A stretch of DNA of 17,491 nt from Faucicola sp041855445. GTDB taxonomy: Bacteria > Pseudomonadota > Gammaproteobacteria > Pseudomonadales > Moraxellaceae. The stretch covers positions 1 to 17,491 of the forward strand of contig JBHAEG010000040.1 in NCBI GenBank assembly GCA_041855445.1, read 5' to 3'. Shown here piece after piece: positions 1 through 7,412 of the stretch. Within the stretch, counting starts at the first letter, position 1, and every line of letters begins with the position of its first letter. A program made the position numbers and the translations under genes. Below the pieces are notes generated by a model that made no database searches, was not told the DNA's origin, and was given only the letters and a program-made list of their open reading frames with translations.

Positions 1-1
1 G

Positions 2-559
2 GATATCAATCAACAGAAAAAACAAGCTGAGCAAGCTCAATTTAAATTAAAAGAGTTGCAGGCTGAATTGCAAAAAGCTCAACAAAATCAACAAATCTCT
101 GCAAATACTCAACAAGAAAATGAATTGTTAATTGCTCAATTACATCAAGTGCAAGAAGAGCTTGAAAAGTATTATTTAGAAAATCAGAGGCTAAAAGCTG
201 GTCAAACAAAGTCTATTCAATCTGCTAAGCCTATTTATTATGGGGCGGCAGATAGGGTAAAGCAAGATTTGCCATATCGATTGGGAGCAACAATGGTTAG
301 CCATTCAAAATCGACAAAAGATTTGGCGAAATTACCATTTGCTTTGGTGCAAGAGTATCGAGCGTTTCAAAAAACTCATGTTAATCAAGAAGAATTGCCA
401 CCAATTGAAGAGTATCAAGATGCTTATGAGGCAGAAAAGGTGAAAAAGCATTTATCTTATAAATTAGGTAAAACTTTGGTGGATAGTGTGAAGTCACCAA
501 AGAGTATTTGGGATTTGCCTGTAAAAATGGGTAAAGAGATTGTTGGGTTTAAAAAATAG
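2..559 (+). CDS. 3' part of a coiled-coil protein with a repeated C-terminal motif (polysaccharide locus; 5' end outside the window)
   Basis: The reading frame is open from the left edge (first full codon at 2) to a TAG at 557-559, so 185 C-terminal residues are visible and the true start lies upstream. A TTG at 56 is an internal codon in a continuous frame, not a convincing start. The first ~65 residues are rich in Gln, Glu, Lys and Leu and look like a coiled coil. Two related segments follow, each built as 'K..L.Y(R/K)LG.T(L/M)V.S.KS.K...LP', at about nt 260-375 and 440-555. From memory, similar C-terminal segments occur on capsule and LPS glycosyltransferases of Pasteurellaceae and Moraxellaceae, so this may be the tail of a larger transferase or an assembly protein. 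It lies 21 nt before the polymerase gene, on the same strand. Function is not assigned. Confidence 0.8.
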   Translation, partial: DINQQKKQAEQAQFKLKELQAELQKAQQNQQISANTQQENELLIAQLHQVQEELEKYYLENQRLKAGQTKSIQSAKPIYYGAADRVKQDLPYRLGATMVSHSKSTKDLAKLPFALVQEYRAFQKTHVNQEELPPIEEYQDAYEAEKVKKHLSYKLGKTLVDSVKSPKSIWDLPVKMGKEIVGFKK

Positions 560-580
560 ATAATTATAGGTAGGTGGGTT

Positions 581-3500
581 ATGGTGAGTTTTGTAAAAGC
601 AAAAGAATTATACAATCAGGGTAAATTCCAAGAGGCTTATGAGGCTTACTTGGAGCTACAAAGTATTTATGGCTATGAAATAGTTTCATATAATCTTAAA
701 AAATGCCAAGAAAAGCTTATATCCTATTCGGAGAAAGACGATAATGCTGTTAAACATGTTGAAGAAAATGTGCAGCCAATTTACTCTACAGCCAACACAG
801 CAAAATACAGAGCAATTTTTTCTAAAAAATATGAAGATAGCAAACGTACAGATTATATTAGTCTAGTAGAGCTTGCAGAATTAGATTTAATCGATGGTCG
901 TTTGAAAGATTGTTTACATAAAGTAAATGTTGCTATTTCTTTAAACAAAGACTACCGTAAGATATATGAAATTGGTGAAAAAGCAGCAAAAGAGCAAGGT
1001 GATGTGGGATTATTGGAAAAATATAGAAATAAGAAAAATCAACTCCCAGTTCAGAAGTTGGATAATCAGCCATCATCTGTTTTGAATTACAATAATGTAA
1101 GCAATGTGGAGACATTGGTTCAAGCTGCCGAACAAGATATTATTCATGGTAGATTTAAAGAGGCTTTAGAAAAAGCAATGAAATCTATTTCTTTGGATAA
1201 AGAATATCGTAAAGCCTATTATGTGGGAGAGCAGGCAGCTGTTGAGCTTGGAGAGTTTGAAACAGCCAATAGGATATATCTATCTCAACCTAAAGTTATT
1301 AACCCCGAAATTCCAAGAAAAAGAGGGGTTAATCCCACCTTAATTAAAAATTTCAGTTTATCCCCATTATTAAATGATGGAAATAATTATAATTTTATTC
1401 TAGAAAAAGCTTCTTTAGTTAATGAATACACTAAAAAGGTTTCTGTTATTATTCCTGTATATAACAGGTATCAAATTTTGGCAAATACGTTGGCTGCATT
1501 GACCCATCAGACCTACCCAAAACATTTGATAGAGGTTATTGTGGTGGATGATGGAAGTAATGATGAGATTTTTAGTATCATCAAAAAGTATGAAAATAAA
1601 TTAAATTTGTTTTATGCTCGACAAGCAGATATTGGGTTTAGAGTTGCTGCAGCAAGAAATTTAGGGTTAAAACTCGCGAAGCATGATTGTTTAATATTTA
1701 TGGATGCGGATATTTTGCCATGCCCTACAGATATTGAAACATATATGAAAATTTTGCATGTGTCTGATGAGTGTGTATTGATTGGTCATCGCAGATATGT
1801 GGATGTTAGCGATATTTCAGATGATCAAATTTTGAAAAATATTGAAATAGTAACTAGTTTACCGAATATTGTGCCAGATAATGATGAAGCTGGAGGGGTT
1901 ATTGACTGGCGTTTTGACAGTTATCGAAAAACAGATTTTTTAAGAAGGGATTTTTATCCTTTTACTAAAGGCGCTGGAGGTAATTTAGCATTTTCAAGAA
2001 GGTTACAAGCTAAAGCAGGTTTGATGGACGAGGATTTTGTCAATTGGGGATGTGAGGATAGTGAGTTTGCTTATAGATTATATAATGCAGGTGCGTATTT
2101 TATCCCATTGATGAACATTGTGTCGTTACATCAAGAGCCATTGAAACAGGTTTCTAAAATTAATGGTAAGAGTTTTAGAAAGCATGGGCATGAGATAACT
2201 AAAAAATTATTTTCTAGCAAATGTCCTGCCCCAACTGTTCGAAAATATGAAACTGGAGCAGTGTTTGAAGTGCCAAAAGTTTCCATCTATATCCCAGCAT
2301 ATAATGCAAGTAATTATATTATTCCTGCAGTCGAAAGTTGTCTCAATCAGAATTTTGCTGATTTAGAAGTATGTATTTGTAATGATGGATCAACAGATAA
2401 TACGTTGGCATTATTAAAAAAACATTATGCTAACAACCCTAAAGTTCGTTGGGTGACTCAGAGAAATAAAGGTATTGGTGCAGCGACCAATACTGCTATC
2501 AATATGTGCCGAGGTATGTATATTGCGCAGCTGGATTCTGATGATGTATTAAAACCAACAGCGGTAAGAAGTTGTGTTGAAATATTGGATAAAGATTACA
2601 GTATTGATGCTGTATATACAGATTGCGACTACATTGATAAACAAGGTAACTATATTCGTGATGGTTGGTGTGGTGGTGAATTTGAGCGTGAATGGCTCGC
2701 CACAGGTATGATTGCGACGCATTTTCGTATGTTTAGAAAACGAGTATGGAACCGTATTGAACCTTGCAACGAACAGATTAAAAATGCAGTAGATCTCGAT
2801 CTATGGCTTAAAATTAATGAGAAAGCGAATATTAAACATATTCACAAAGTGGAATATAGTTATCGTTGGCATGGTAAAAATACCTCTATTCAAAATAGAA
2901 AGGCTCAAGAAAGCAATCATATCCGTGTGGTACAGGATAGCTTGAACCGCCAGAAATTGGATAAATATTGGATGACTCAATCTACGAATAATCCGTTAAA
3001 TCCGAGAGAGTTTCGAATTGTCGAGAAGCCAAAAGAGCAGTTAAACCATGTGATTCCTAGTGATGTAGTATTTTTAATACCAACATGTAAAAAATACGCT
3101 CATAAAACAGATGCTGTGCGTAAAACGTGGGCATCTCAATTAGCTAAATATGGGTTTAGATACGTGTTCTTGGTTGGTGAGCCTGAGCTTGAATATGCTC
3201 AAGTTATTGGCGATACATTATATGTTCCATGTCGAGATGATTATGAGTCGTTATTATTAAAACTTGCATTGGGATATAAATTTATTTACCAACATTTTGA
3301 TTGCGATTATGTCTATAAAATTGATGATGATACTTATCCAAACTTAGATATTTTGGTTAATAAGCTGTTACCACAATTAAGAGGGTGTCAATTCGCTGGC
3401 GGAGCAGTACACAAAAAAGGCAGCAGCATGAATAATAAATGGCATTATGGTAAATGTAGTAGCCCTATTTTTGATAAGCCATATAAGTATAATGTTGCAC

Positions 3501-3799
3501 CTTTTGATTTCGCAAAAGGTGGTTATGGATATTTTATCCGTAGAGATGCTTTGCCAGTTGTGTTTAATATGGAAAACACATTCAAAAGAGAGTTGGATGA
3601 AGGTGTATATTCCTATGAAGATGTACGAATTTCTGAATTGATGGTTCAAAAAAATATTGTGCCATATATCTTGCAAGATTATAGCGTGGCTAGATTTCAA
3701 GAGAGACATAATAATCCTTATCTGATTTTTGATATTGCACATATATCTGATTTTTATGATATATCTAATATATCACAAATATGTATCAATGAAATATAG
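581..3799 (+). CDS. Multi-domain glycosaminoglycan-synthase-like polymerase: TPR-like + GT2 + GT2 + GT31-like domains
   Basis: Predicted cytoplasmic or peripheral-membrane polysaccharide polymerase of 1072 aa. Residues 1-235 are TPR-like helical repeats, including two related copies at ~91-146 and ~175-232. GT2 domain A1 starts near V287 (VSVIIPVYN), with DDGS at 323-326, a DAD metal site at 375-377, WGCED at 489-493 and H517. GT2 domain A2 starts near V567 (VSIYIPAYN), with NDGS at 601-604 and DSD at 652-654. The order and local wording (VDLEVCICNDGSTDNT-like stretch, SLNRQ near 780) match the Pasteurella hyaluronan/chondroitin synthases PmHAS/PmCS, where A1 transfers HexNAc and A2 transfers GlcA. 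Residues ~828-1060 form a third transferase resembling GT31 beta-1,3-galactosyltransferases: AVRKTW, FLVG, DDD at 915-917, GGYGYF and EDV at 1013-1015. The AGG-rich ribosome site at 568-577 supports the ATG at 581. The actual sugars are inferred, not shown. Confidence 0.9.
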   Translation: MVSFVKAKELYNQGKFQEAYEAYLELQSIYGYEIVSYNLKKCQEKLISYSEKDDNAVKHVEENVQPIYSTANTAKYRAIFSKKYEDSKRTDYISLVELAELDLIDGRLKDCLHKVNVAISLNKDYRKIYEIGEKAAKEQGDVGLLEKYRNKKNQLPVQKLDNQPSSVLNYNNVSNVETLVQAAEQDIIHGRFKEALEKAMKSISLDKEYRKAYYVGEQAAVELGEFETANRIYLSQPKVINPEIPRKRGVNPTLIKNFSLSPLLNDGNNYNFILEKASLVNEYTKKVSVIIPVYNRYQILANTLAALTHQTYPKHLIEVIVVDDGSNDEIFSIIKKYENKLNLFYARQADIGFRVAAARNLGLKLAKHDCLIFMDADILPCPTDIETYMKILHVSDECVLIGHRRYVDVSDISDDQILKNIEIVTSLPNIVPDNDEAGGVIDWRFDSYRKTDFLRRDFYPFTKGAGGNLAFSRRLQAKAGLMDEDFVNWGCEDSEFAYRLYNAGAYFIPLMNIVSLHQEPLKQVSKINGKSFRKHGHEITKKLFSSKCPAPTVRKYETGAVFEVPKVSIYIPAYNASNYIIPAVESCLNQNFADLEVCICNDGSTDNTLALLKKHYANNPKVRWVTQRNKGIGAATNTAINMCRGMYIAQLDSDDVLKPTAVRSCVEILDKDYSIDAVYTDCDYIDKQGNYIRDGWCGGEFEREWLATGMIATHFRMFRKRVWNRIEPCNEQIKNAVDLDLWLKINEKANIKHIHKVEYSYRWHGKNTSIQNRKAQESNHIRVVQDSLNRQKLDKYWMTQSTNNPLNPREFRIVEKPKEQLNHVIPSDVVFLIPTCKKYAHKTDAVRKTWASQLAKYGFRYVFLVGEPELEYAQVIGDTLYVPCRDDYESLLLKLALGYKFIYQHFDCDYVYKIDDDTYPNLDILVNKLLPQLRGCQFAGGAVHKKGSSMNNKWHYGKCSSPIFDKPYKYNVAPFDFAKGGYGYFIRRDALPVVFNMENTFKRELDEGVYSYEDVRISELMVQKNIVPYILQDYSVARFQERHNNPYLIFDIAHISDFYDISNISQICINEI
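3757..3775. repeat. AT-only hairpin at the 3' end of the polymerase gene
   Basis: TGATATAT, a CTA loop and ATATATCA make a perfect 8-bp stem within the last codons of the polymerase gene. It has no GC clamp and no T-tract, so it is unlikely to be a terminator. It may influence mRNA stability, or simply reflect the AT-rich sequence. Confidence 0.35.
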
Positions 3800-3856
3800 G
3801 TTTAAAGCAATAAAGATGATATCTAACACATCATTTTGAAATATATGGAATAAATT

Positions 3857-4810
3857 ATGTTATTGTCCAATCTAAATAAATTCAATAAAGTTGTATTGTG
3901 GGGCTATAAAGATAGATTCCACTCTCATCAATTTATTCATTTAGGATATGCCCAAATGCTTAATAAACTGAATATAAAATATATTTGGGTAGATGATAAT
4001 GAAGAAAGCAACTCATACATTGAAAAAAATGATTTAATTATGATACCTGATGTACATCTAACAGAAGCAGGTAAAAAAACACTCTGTCACAATTTCCGAA
4101 AGGATGTCTATTATATTCTTCACCCCGGAGATTTTCTATCGGAACAACAAGTATCATCAATGGATAAAAATAAAGTTGTAAAATTATATGAATATAGAAA
4201 TAGCCACCTTAGAAAATTAAGAACATTAGGTTATGAGTTTGAAGAGTTAGATAATTTTATCTTCTGTGATAAAACAAGTAAGGTTATCCTTCAGCCTTGG
4301 GGAAGTGACTTAGAATATGATGATTTTTTAGCTCCTGTTTATCCAAATTCAAATGTAGCATATTTTATTGGTAGTATATGGGGAGATTCCCAAGGATTAA
4401 AAAATGGGAATATGGCTAAAATAGAATATATCAAAGATATGTTAATAAAAAATGGTATTGACTTTATCTCAAAAACAAAACTTACCACTGAAGAAAATAT
4501 TAAATATATTAGAGAAAGCCGAATATCTTTTTCTATAGGTGCAATATTTCATAATGAAGATAATTATCTTCAATGTCGTATGTTTAAAAATATTGCCTAT
4601 GGTCAACCTACAATCACTGATGTAATTGGTTTTGAGAAAATTCTTGGCGATAGTTTTATTACATTTGATGATTGGCAAATAGGAATTGAAAAAATCCTTT
4701 CATTATCTCCTGAAGAATACAAACAGCTATGCATAAAACAACAGAATAGGATTAGAAATTATACCTATCGAAATATGTGGAAAAATATTCTATCATTATT
4801 CAACTTATAG
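3857..4810 (+). CDS. Putative GT-B-like glycosyltransferase of the polysaccharide locus
   Basis: This 317-aa soluble protein has no signal peptide or membrane segment. I do not recognise a named family with certainty. The N-terminus has a WGYKDRFHSHQFIHLGY stretch. The C-terminal part contains RMFKNIAYGQP at about 241-251, followed by an acidic segment, which resembles the donor-binding end of GT-B glycosyltransferases (family 1/4 type, where an Arg/Glu-containing 'E.lA.G.P' element contacts the nucleotide sugar). It lies 57 nt after the polymerase and 8 nt before manC, so it is co-transcribed. Its base composition looks even more AT-rich than manC, which suits recent lateral acquisition of locus-specific genes. 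The Shine-Dalgarno is weak (TGGAA near 3846). A role in building or decorating the polymer is inferred from context. A modification enzyme that is not a transferase remains possible. Confidence 0.7.
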   Translation: MLLSNLNKFNKVVLWGYKDRFHSHQFIHLGYAQMLNKLNIKYIWVDDNEESNSYIEKNDLIMIPDVHLTEAGKKTLCHNFRKDVYYILHPGDFLSEQQVSSMDKNKVVKLYEYRNSHLRKLRTLGYEFEELDNFIFCDKTSKVILQPWGSDLEYDDFLAPVYPNSNVAYFIGSIWGDSQGLKNGNMAKIEYIKDMLIKNGIDFISKTKLTTEENIKYIRESRISFSIGAIFHNEDNYLQCRMFKNIAYGQPTITDVIGFEKILGDSFITFDDWQIGIEKILSLSPEEYKQLCIKQQNRIRNYTYRNMWKNILSLFNL

Positions 4811-4818
4811 GATAACTT

Positions 4819-6225
4819 ATGTTTCAACCAATTATTATGGCAGGCGGCACTGGTAGTCGTTTATGGCCATTATCCCGAGAATTGTTTCCTAAGCAATTTC
4901 AAAAATTGCATGGTAATCAGACCATGCTTCAAGCAACCATTGAGCGTTTGCAGGGCTTAGATTGCTTAACACCTATTGTTATCTGTAATGAAAATCATCG
5001 CTTTATTGTAGCAGAACAATTACGTCAAATTGGACAGTTAAATCATAATATTATCCTTGAGCCTGTGGGTAAAAATACCGCTCCTGCCATTGCTTTGGCT
5101 TCCTTTTATACCACAAAAAATGGAGCAAATCCCGATTTATTGATATTACCTGCTGACCATGTAATTTTAGATACACCAGCATTTCAAACCTCAATTAAGC
5201 AAGCCTTATCGCATATTGAAAATAATAAATTGGTAACTTTTGGTATTGTGCCACATTCACCAGAAACAGGGTATGGCTATATTCAATGTGGGGAACAATT
5301 GGCACAAACAGGGCTTGTCGTCAATCAATTTGTAGAAAAACCTGACCAACAAACTGCTCAAAGCTATTTAGATAGTGGTAGTTATCTATGGAATAGCGGT
5401 ATGTTTGCTTTTAAAGCAGAAAATTATTTAAAAGAATTAAAAATACATCGTCCAGATATTTATAATGTTTGCCAGCAAGCAACTGAGCAATTAGATAGTG
5501 ATTTAGATTTTATTCGTATTAATGATAAAATCTTTCATACCTGCCCAGAAGAATCTATTGATTATGCTGTGATGGAAAAAACTGCTGATGCGGTAGTTGT
5601 ACCAATGGATGCAGGGTGGAATGATGTGGGGGCATGGTCATCCTTGTGGGACGTTTCTGATAAAGACCAAGATGGCAATAGTAAAAACGGTGATGTGCTA
5701 TGTATTGATAGCTATAACAACTATATTTTGGCTGAAACTGGATTGGTAGCAACAGTAGGGGTAGAAGATTGTATTATTGTACAAACCAAAGATGCTGTAC
5801 TGGTAACCAATAAAGACAAAGCCCAAGATGTTAAATTATTAGTCAAACAATTACAAAAGCAAAATCGCTCTGAAACGCTGTTACACCGTGAAGTTTATCG
5901 CCCATGGGGTAAATACGATTCTATTGATAATGGTGAACGTTATCAGGTAAAACGTATTACAGTCAAACCCAATGAAAAATTATCAGTGCAAATGCACCAT
6001 CATCGTGCCGAACATTGGATTGTGGTTTCTGGTACAGCAAAAGTGAGTGTTGATGGTAAAGAAAGCTTGTTGTCAGAAAATCAATCAGTTTATATTCCTT
6101 TAGGTGCGGTACACTTTTTAGAAAATCCTGGCAAAATTCCACTTGAACTTATTGAAGTGCAGGTAGGGAGTTATTTGGGGGAAGATGATATTGTGCGGTT
6201 TGAAGATAGGTATGGTAGAACTTAG
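4819..6225 (+). CDS. manC: Bifunctional mannose-1-phosphate guanylyltransferase / mannose-6-phosphate isomerase (type II PMI-GMP)
   Basis: Makes GDP-mannose for polysaccharide synthesis: it isomerises fructose-6-P to mannose-6-P and joins mannose-1-P to GTP (a phosphomannomutase must be elsewhere). At 468 aa it is the usual length for AlgA/XanB/CpsB-type enzymes. The N-terminal nucleotidyltransferase has the GGTGSRLWPLSRE signature at residues 9-21 with K25, and FVEKP at 171-175. The C-terminal cupin isomerase domain has RPWGKYD and the zinc-binding QMHHHRAEHW segment (H393-H395, E398, H399). An AGGA at about 4811 precedes the ATG. It is 8 nt after the preceding gene and 14 nt before ugd, so clearly in the operon. 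No GDP-mannose-consuming enzyme can be named in the window. The product may feed the GT-B-like protein, upstream genes, or LPS. Also called cpsB, algA or xanB in other systems. Confidence 0.95.
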   Translation: MFQPIIMAGGTGSRLWPLSRELFPKQFQKLHGNQTMLQATIERLQGLDCLTPIVICNENHRFIVAEQLRQIGQLNHNIILEPVGKNTAPAIALASFYTTKNGANPDLLILPADHVILDTPAFQTSIKQALSHIENNKLVTFGIVPHSPETGYGYIQCGEQLAQTGLVVNQFVEKPDQQTAQSYLDSGSYLWNSGMFAFKAENYLKELKIHRPDIYNVCQQATEQLDSDLDFIRINDKIFHTCPEESIDYAVMEKTADAVVVPMDAGWNDVGAWSSLWDVSDKDQDGNSKNGDVLCIDSYNNYILAETGLVATVGVEDCIIVQTKDAVLVTNKDKAQDVKLLVKQLQKQNRSETLLHREVYRPWGKYDSIDNGERYQVKRITVKPNEKLSVQMHHHRAEHWIVVSGTAKVSVDGKESLLSENQSVYIPLGAVHFLENPGKIPLELIEVQVGSYLGEDDIVRFEDRYGRT

Positions 6226-6239
6226 GAGGTTATATTATT

Positions 6240-7412
6240 ATGCCAAACATCACCATCACAGGCACCGGCTATGTCGGTTTATCAAATGCTGTCCTATTAG
6301 CTCAAAAATATCCAGTGATTGCATTGGATATCGATGAAAATAAAGTTGCCAAAATCAATCAGCGTCAAGCACCCATTGAAGATAAAGAAATCTCCCAATT
6401 TCTTGCTGAAAAAGAACTCAATCTGACAGCCACTTTAGACAAACAAACTGCCTATAAAAATGCAGACTATGTTATTATTGCCACACCAACCAACTACGAT
6501 ACTAAAACCAACTTTTTTGACACCAGCAGTGTAGAACAAGTTATCGAAGATGTATTAGCAATCAATCCATCAGCCTTAATTATCATCAAATCCACGGTGC
6601 CAGTTGGTTTTACTGAAAAAATTAAAGAAAAATATGGTGTTGATAATATTATTTTTTCCCCAGAATTTTTGAGGGAAGGTAAAGCTCTTTATGACAATCT
6701 TTATCCTTCTCGAATTATTATTGGTGAACAAAGTGAACGAGCCAAAAAATTTGCAGAAATTTTATTAAGTTGTGCGATTAAACAAGGTGTTGAAACTTTA
6801 CTGACGAATAACACTGAAGCCGAAGCAATTAAGCTCTTTGCCAATACTTATCTAGCATTACGTGTTGCTTACTTTAATGAATTAGACACTTATGCTAGTA
6901 TTCATGGCTTAGACACACAACAAATTATTTATGGTGTTGGACTAGACCCAAGAATTGGCACACACTACAACAATCCATCGTTTGGCTATGGTGGTTACTG
7001 TTTACCAAAAGATACCCAACAGCTTTTAGCAAACTATAAAAATGTACCGCAAAATCTTATTCAAGCGGTTGTTTCCTCTAATAAAACACGCAAAAAATTT
7101 ATTGCTAATGCGATTTTAGAGAAAAATCCACAAGTTGTCGGTATTTATCGGCTGATTATGAAAGCTGGTTCAGATAATTTTCGAGACTCTGCTATTCAGG
7201 ATATTATTAAATACCTTAAAGCAGAAGGTATACAGATTATTATTTATGAACCAACACTACAACAAGAAAATTTTCTAGGTTCCCCCATTGTTAATGATTT
7301 ATTAACATTTAAAGAACAAGCAGAAGTCATTGTTGCAAATCGTATTACTGATGAAATTTCTGATATACTATGCAAAGTATATACAAGAGATTTATCAGGT
7401 ACAGACTTCTAA
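6240..7412 (+). CDS. ugd: UDP-glucose 6-dehydrogenase
   Basis: Oxidises UDP-glucose twice with NAD+ to give UDP-glucuronic acid, the precursor of GlcA-containing capsules. The 390 aa match the short bacterial Ugd class (E. coli Ugd is 388 aa). The Rossmann motif GTGYVG is at residues 8-13. STVPVGFT and the FSPEFLREG stretch are present. The catalytic cysteine is C254 in GGYCLPKD. A strong AGGAGG at 6224-6229 overlaps the manC stop codon and sits 10 nt before the ATG, supporting this start. The stop codon overlaps the start of the next gene (TAATG). Next to a PmHAS/PmCS-like polymerase, Ugd is the expected donor-supply enzyme, which strengthens a glucuronate-containing polymer. Membership of the family is certain; the polymer's identity is inferred. 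Confidence 0.96.
   Translation: MPNITITGTGYVGLSNAVLLAQKYPVIALDIDENKVAKINQRQAPIEDKEISQFLAEKELNLTATLDKQTAYKNADYVIIATPTNYDTKTNFFDTSSVEQVIEDVLAINPSALIIIKSTVPVGFTEKIKEKYGVDNIIFSPEFLREGKALYDNLYPSRIIIGEQSERAKKFAEILLSCAIKQGVETLLTNNTEAEAIKLFANTYLALRVAYFNELDTYASIHGLDTQQIIYGVGLDPRIGTHYNNPSFGYGGYCLPKDTQQLLANYKNVPQNLIQAVVSSNKTRKKFIANAILEKNPQVVGIYRLIMKAGSDNFRDSAIQDIIKYLKAEGIQIIIYEPTLQQENFLGSPIVNDLLTFKEQAEVIVANRITDEISDILCKVYTRDLSGTDF

Noticed and set aside
3377..3742. 121-codon open frame on the minus strand inside the polymerase gene
   Set aside because: It is fully antisense to the well-supported GT31-like domain and has no protein-like features of its own.
7370..7411. Longer start of the GT2 gene at ATG 7370
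   Set aside because: It would overlap the last 14 codons of ugd; the TAATG coupling start at 7412 is the usual arrangement.
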